A DNA stretch of 64,000 nt from positions 5,182,157 to 5,246,156 of the forward strand of contig NC_084687.1 of NCBI RefSeq assembly GCF_028389875.1. Direction: 5' to 3'. Origin of the DNA: Rhea pennata. Taxonomy: Eukaryota > Chordata > Aves > Rheiformes > Rheidae. The position numbers and the translations under genes were made by a program. Each line of letters begins with the position of its first letter. Within the stretch, counting starts at the first letter, position 1. This document shows positions 62,629 to 64,000 of this stretch, piece by piece. The notes beneath the pieces were generated by a model. It made no database searches and was not told the DNA's origin. It saw only the letters and a program-made list of their open reading frames with translations.

Positions 62629-63440
62629 GTAAGTCTCACCCCTGTCTTCTCCGTGTATGTAGTAGTCACCTCTGCATGCTTGAAATAGGGCATAAGGAAC
62701 CAGGGCCGGCCAAGGCTGTTGCTTGGCACAGGGTTTATGGGGCTGCGTTTCATGCTCTGTGGTGTGGCTTGGGGTAGGAAGGAGGAACCGTCTTCCCTCC
62801 TCAGCCATGCAGAGTTTGCAAAGGTGCTACAGCAAGACCTGGTAGCCACAAAGCAGTAAGTCTGCAGTGCAGACGTGGATCTGTGGAGGCTTGTTATTGC
62901 TGAAGCTGCATCCTGGAGGAGAACAGGCTTGGCAGAAGCCCATGTGCCAAGCTCAGCTGCTAGGCTTGCGTGCCCATGTTCACAAGCCCTGAACGCCACT
63001 GCTATGCTCTTTCTGGGTGAGCAAGAGAACTTGGGGGCCTGTTTCTTGCTCAGGGAGTGCCTGTAAACTTCCCGCAGCAGCTCTCTGTTTCTGTGTCGTG
63101 GCTGCTTTCCTGGAGGTACACAGATACGGTATCTGTCGATCTGATTCGAATGACCTGTTGGTAGCAGGAAGACGTAGCTGAGCTTTCTTAATGTGACCAA
63201 GATACCAGGCAAGAAATACAGGCTTATCAGCCCTGAAAGGGAGACTGAACAGTGCTGATGGTTTGAGAGCCCGCCAATGCTCATGGGAATTTCCTCAGAT
63301 CTTAAAGGATTTTGGTCTACAAATTGCATGTCCAGCCTGGGGATCAGGCCAAGAGCCAGGCAGTGTTTGCTGTAGGACAGAAAAGAGAGGTTTCTTCCTC
63401 TTTGCATGACCCTCCTCACCTCTTCTTGTTTGCCTTGCAG
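62629..63440 (+). other. NFASC: NFASC intron between microexon and Ig1 exon (812 nt)
   Basis: GTAAGT...GCAG. A 285-codon open frame on the opposite strand crosses parts of this intron and the neighbouring one, but it matches no family and I treat it as chance. Confidence 0.9.
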
Positions 63441-63546
63441 TGCCTCAGCCCCCTACAATCACCAAGCAGTCTGTGAAGGACTACATCGTTGACCCCAGGG
63501 ATAACATCTTCATTGAATGTGAAGCTAAAGGGAATCCCGTTCCCAC
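63441..63546 (+). CDS. NFASC: NFASC coding exon: first half of Ig domain 1
   Basis: 106 nt, from acceptor TTGCCTTGCAG to donor AC|GTAAGC. It encodes the end of the linker (L38, [10 protein letters not shown]) and the first strands of the Ig domain ([16 protein letters not shown]), with the first disulfide cysteine at residue 64 of the full-length product and the GNPVPT turn typical of I-set domains. It enters needing two bases of a codon and leaves with two, matching the neighbours exactly. In the L1 family the Ig1-Ig4 horseshoe mediates homophilic and heterophilic adhesion. No N-glycosylation sequon is present in this half. Confidence 0.95.
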
Positions 63547-63794
63547 GTAAGCGCATCTAAAGCTCTTGTTATATTGAAGTTGTGCTGTTTATTAGAGCCA
63601 ATAAAAGAGAAGGGCTTGCTCTAGTGAAGCTCTGGCCTCCTTGGGCCCAGCCTGCTGCAGGTCTAAATTGGCCATGCTTCCACTGGAGTCAGTGGAGCTG
63701 TACCATTTTACACCATCAGCTAATTTGGCTGTAAGGATCTCACCATGTAAATGCAGTGTATGGTTGCAAAACAAGCGTTCCCCAATGCTTGCAG
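63547..63794 (+). other. NFASC: NFASC intron splitting Ig domain 1 (248 nt)
   Basis: GTAAGC...GCAG, phase 2. It contains a possible ancient amniote repeat relic around 63655-63730. Confidence 0.92.
63655..63730. repeat. Possible ancient amniote interspersed-repeat relic
   Basis: CACTGGAGTCAGTGGAGCTG followed by ACCATTTTACACCATCAGC resembles a phrase common in old sauropsid repeats (…AATGGAGTTACACCAG…), recalled from memory. Family not assignable by eye. Confidence 0.3.
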
Positions 63795-63991
63795 TTTTTC
63801 ATGGACGCGGAATGGGAAGTTCTTCAACGTGGCAAAAGACCCCAAAGTATCAATGCGGCGGCGGTCAGGAACGCTGGTCATTGACTTCCACGGTGGTGGC
63901 CGGCCAGAGGACTACGAGGGCGAATACCAGTGCTTCGCGCGGAACGATTACGGGACAGCACTCTCCAGCAAAATCCACCTCCAGGTTTCTA
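63795..63991 (+). CDS. NFASC: NFASC coding exon: second half of Ig domain 1
   Basis: 197 nt, acceptor TGCTTGCAG at 63794 and donor A|GTGAGT at 63992. It encodes [10 protein letters not shown] with the conserved core tryptophan (residue 76), the [11 protein letters not shown] strand, and the DYEGEYQC motif holding the second disulfide cysteine (119), then [11 protein letters not shown] and the HLQVS edge strand. The D-x-G-x-Y-x-C pattern is diagnostic of Ig domains. The residues fit neurofascin better than NRCAM as I remember them. The exon ends in phase 1, one base into codon 139; the next exon is outside the window. Confidence 0.95.
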
Positions 63992-64000
63992 GTGAGTAGT

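Larger units (their letters stand above)
22685..64000 (+). other. NFASC: NFASC gene, 5' part (neurofascin), truncated at right edge
   Basis: Extent of the neurofascin gene as inferred here, from a putative non-coding first exon at a CpG island to the donor after the first Ig domain. Seen: four coding exons with matching phases (1, 1, 0-based remainder 2, then 1) whose joined product has a signal peptide, a short linker and an I-set Ig domain. Known: neurofascin is a single-pass L1-family adhesion molecule with six Ig domains, fibronectin III repeats and an ankyrin-binding tail. Its isoforms organise nodes of Ranvier, axon initial segments and glial paranodes. Five Ig domains and everything downstream lie beyond the window. 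The choice of NFASC over the paralogue NRCAM rests on remembered residues in and around the first Ig domain (for example the [11 protein letters not shown] stretch and the QPPTITKQS linker). The left boundary is an inference; the coding part is secure. Confidence 0.85.

Noticed and set aside
62562..63419. 285-codon - strand frame antisense to the NFASC microexon region
   Set aside because: It spans introns and the microexon of a confidently modelled + strand gene, includes a poly-Lys start of intron T runs, and matches no family.
1..64000. CRISPR arrays, bacterial operons, tRNA or rRNA genes
   Set aside because: No regularly spaced identical repeats, no operon-like coding density, and no cloverleaf with A/B boxes or rRNA-like blocks noticed. 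The DNA is vertebrate in character.

Overview
This is vertebrate nuclear DNA, almost certainly from a bird or another archosaur. The support is low repeat density, a CR1 LINE 3' end with its hallmark terminal 8-bp-like repeats, old MIR-type SINE relics, many short CpG islands, and exons closest (from memory, no search run) to avian neurofascin. There are no bacterial-style genes. Nearly every long open reading frame in the window is a GC-rich non-coding shadow.

The one protein-coding gene I can establish is NFASC (neurofascin, an L1-family cell adhesion molecule), on the + strand. Its 5' end lies in the window and the gene runs off the right edge. Four coding exons fit together in frame: a signal-peptide exon (59203-59387, ATG at 59294), an 18-nt microexon (62611-62628), and the two exons of the first Ig domain (63441-63546 and 63795-63991). 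Together they encode 138 residues plus one base, with the Ig cysteines at residues 64 and 119. All junctions have GT/AG ends and compatible phases. The microexon can be included or skipped without changing the frame.

Layout. 1-22.2 kb is presumed intergenic: no gene recognised, a GC-rich left edge, microsatellites and MIR-like relics. 22.3-23.2 kb is a CpG island with a strong splice donor (CAG|GTAAGC at 22859/22860), the best candidate for the non-coding NFASC first exon. If so, intron 1 is about 36 kb. 23.2-38.8 kb is ordinary, AT-richer intron sequence with a CR1 fragment, a GC-rich minisatellite and MIR relics. At about 38.85 kb the composition changes: 39-53.4 kb holds around ten separate CpG-dense islands, possibly alternative promoters and first exons of NFASC, unmapped non-coding RNAs, or simply a microchromosome-type GC-rich block. 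53.4-59.2 kb is mixed intron. 59.2-64 kb carries the coding exons.

The most useful observations are the 18-nt microexon with a UGC-containing upstream intron; a possible alternative signal-peptide exon at 61226-61274 with the correct splice phase; a zero-length acceptor/donor (recursive-splice-like) motif at 27849/27850; and the CpG-island cluster in intron 1. I found no evidence for a wholly new biological system.
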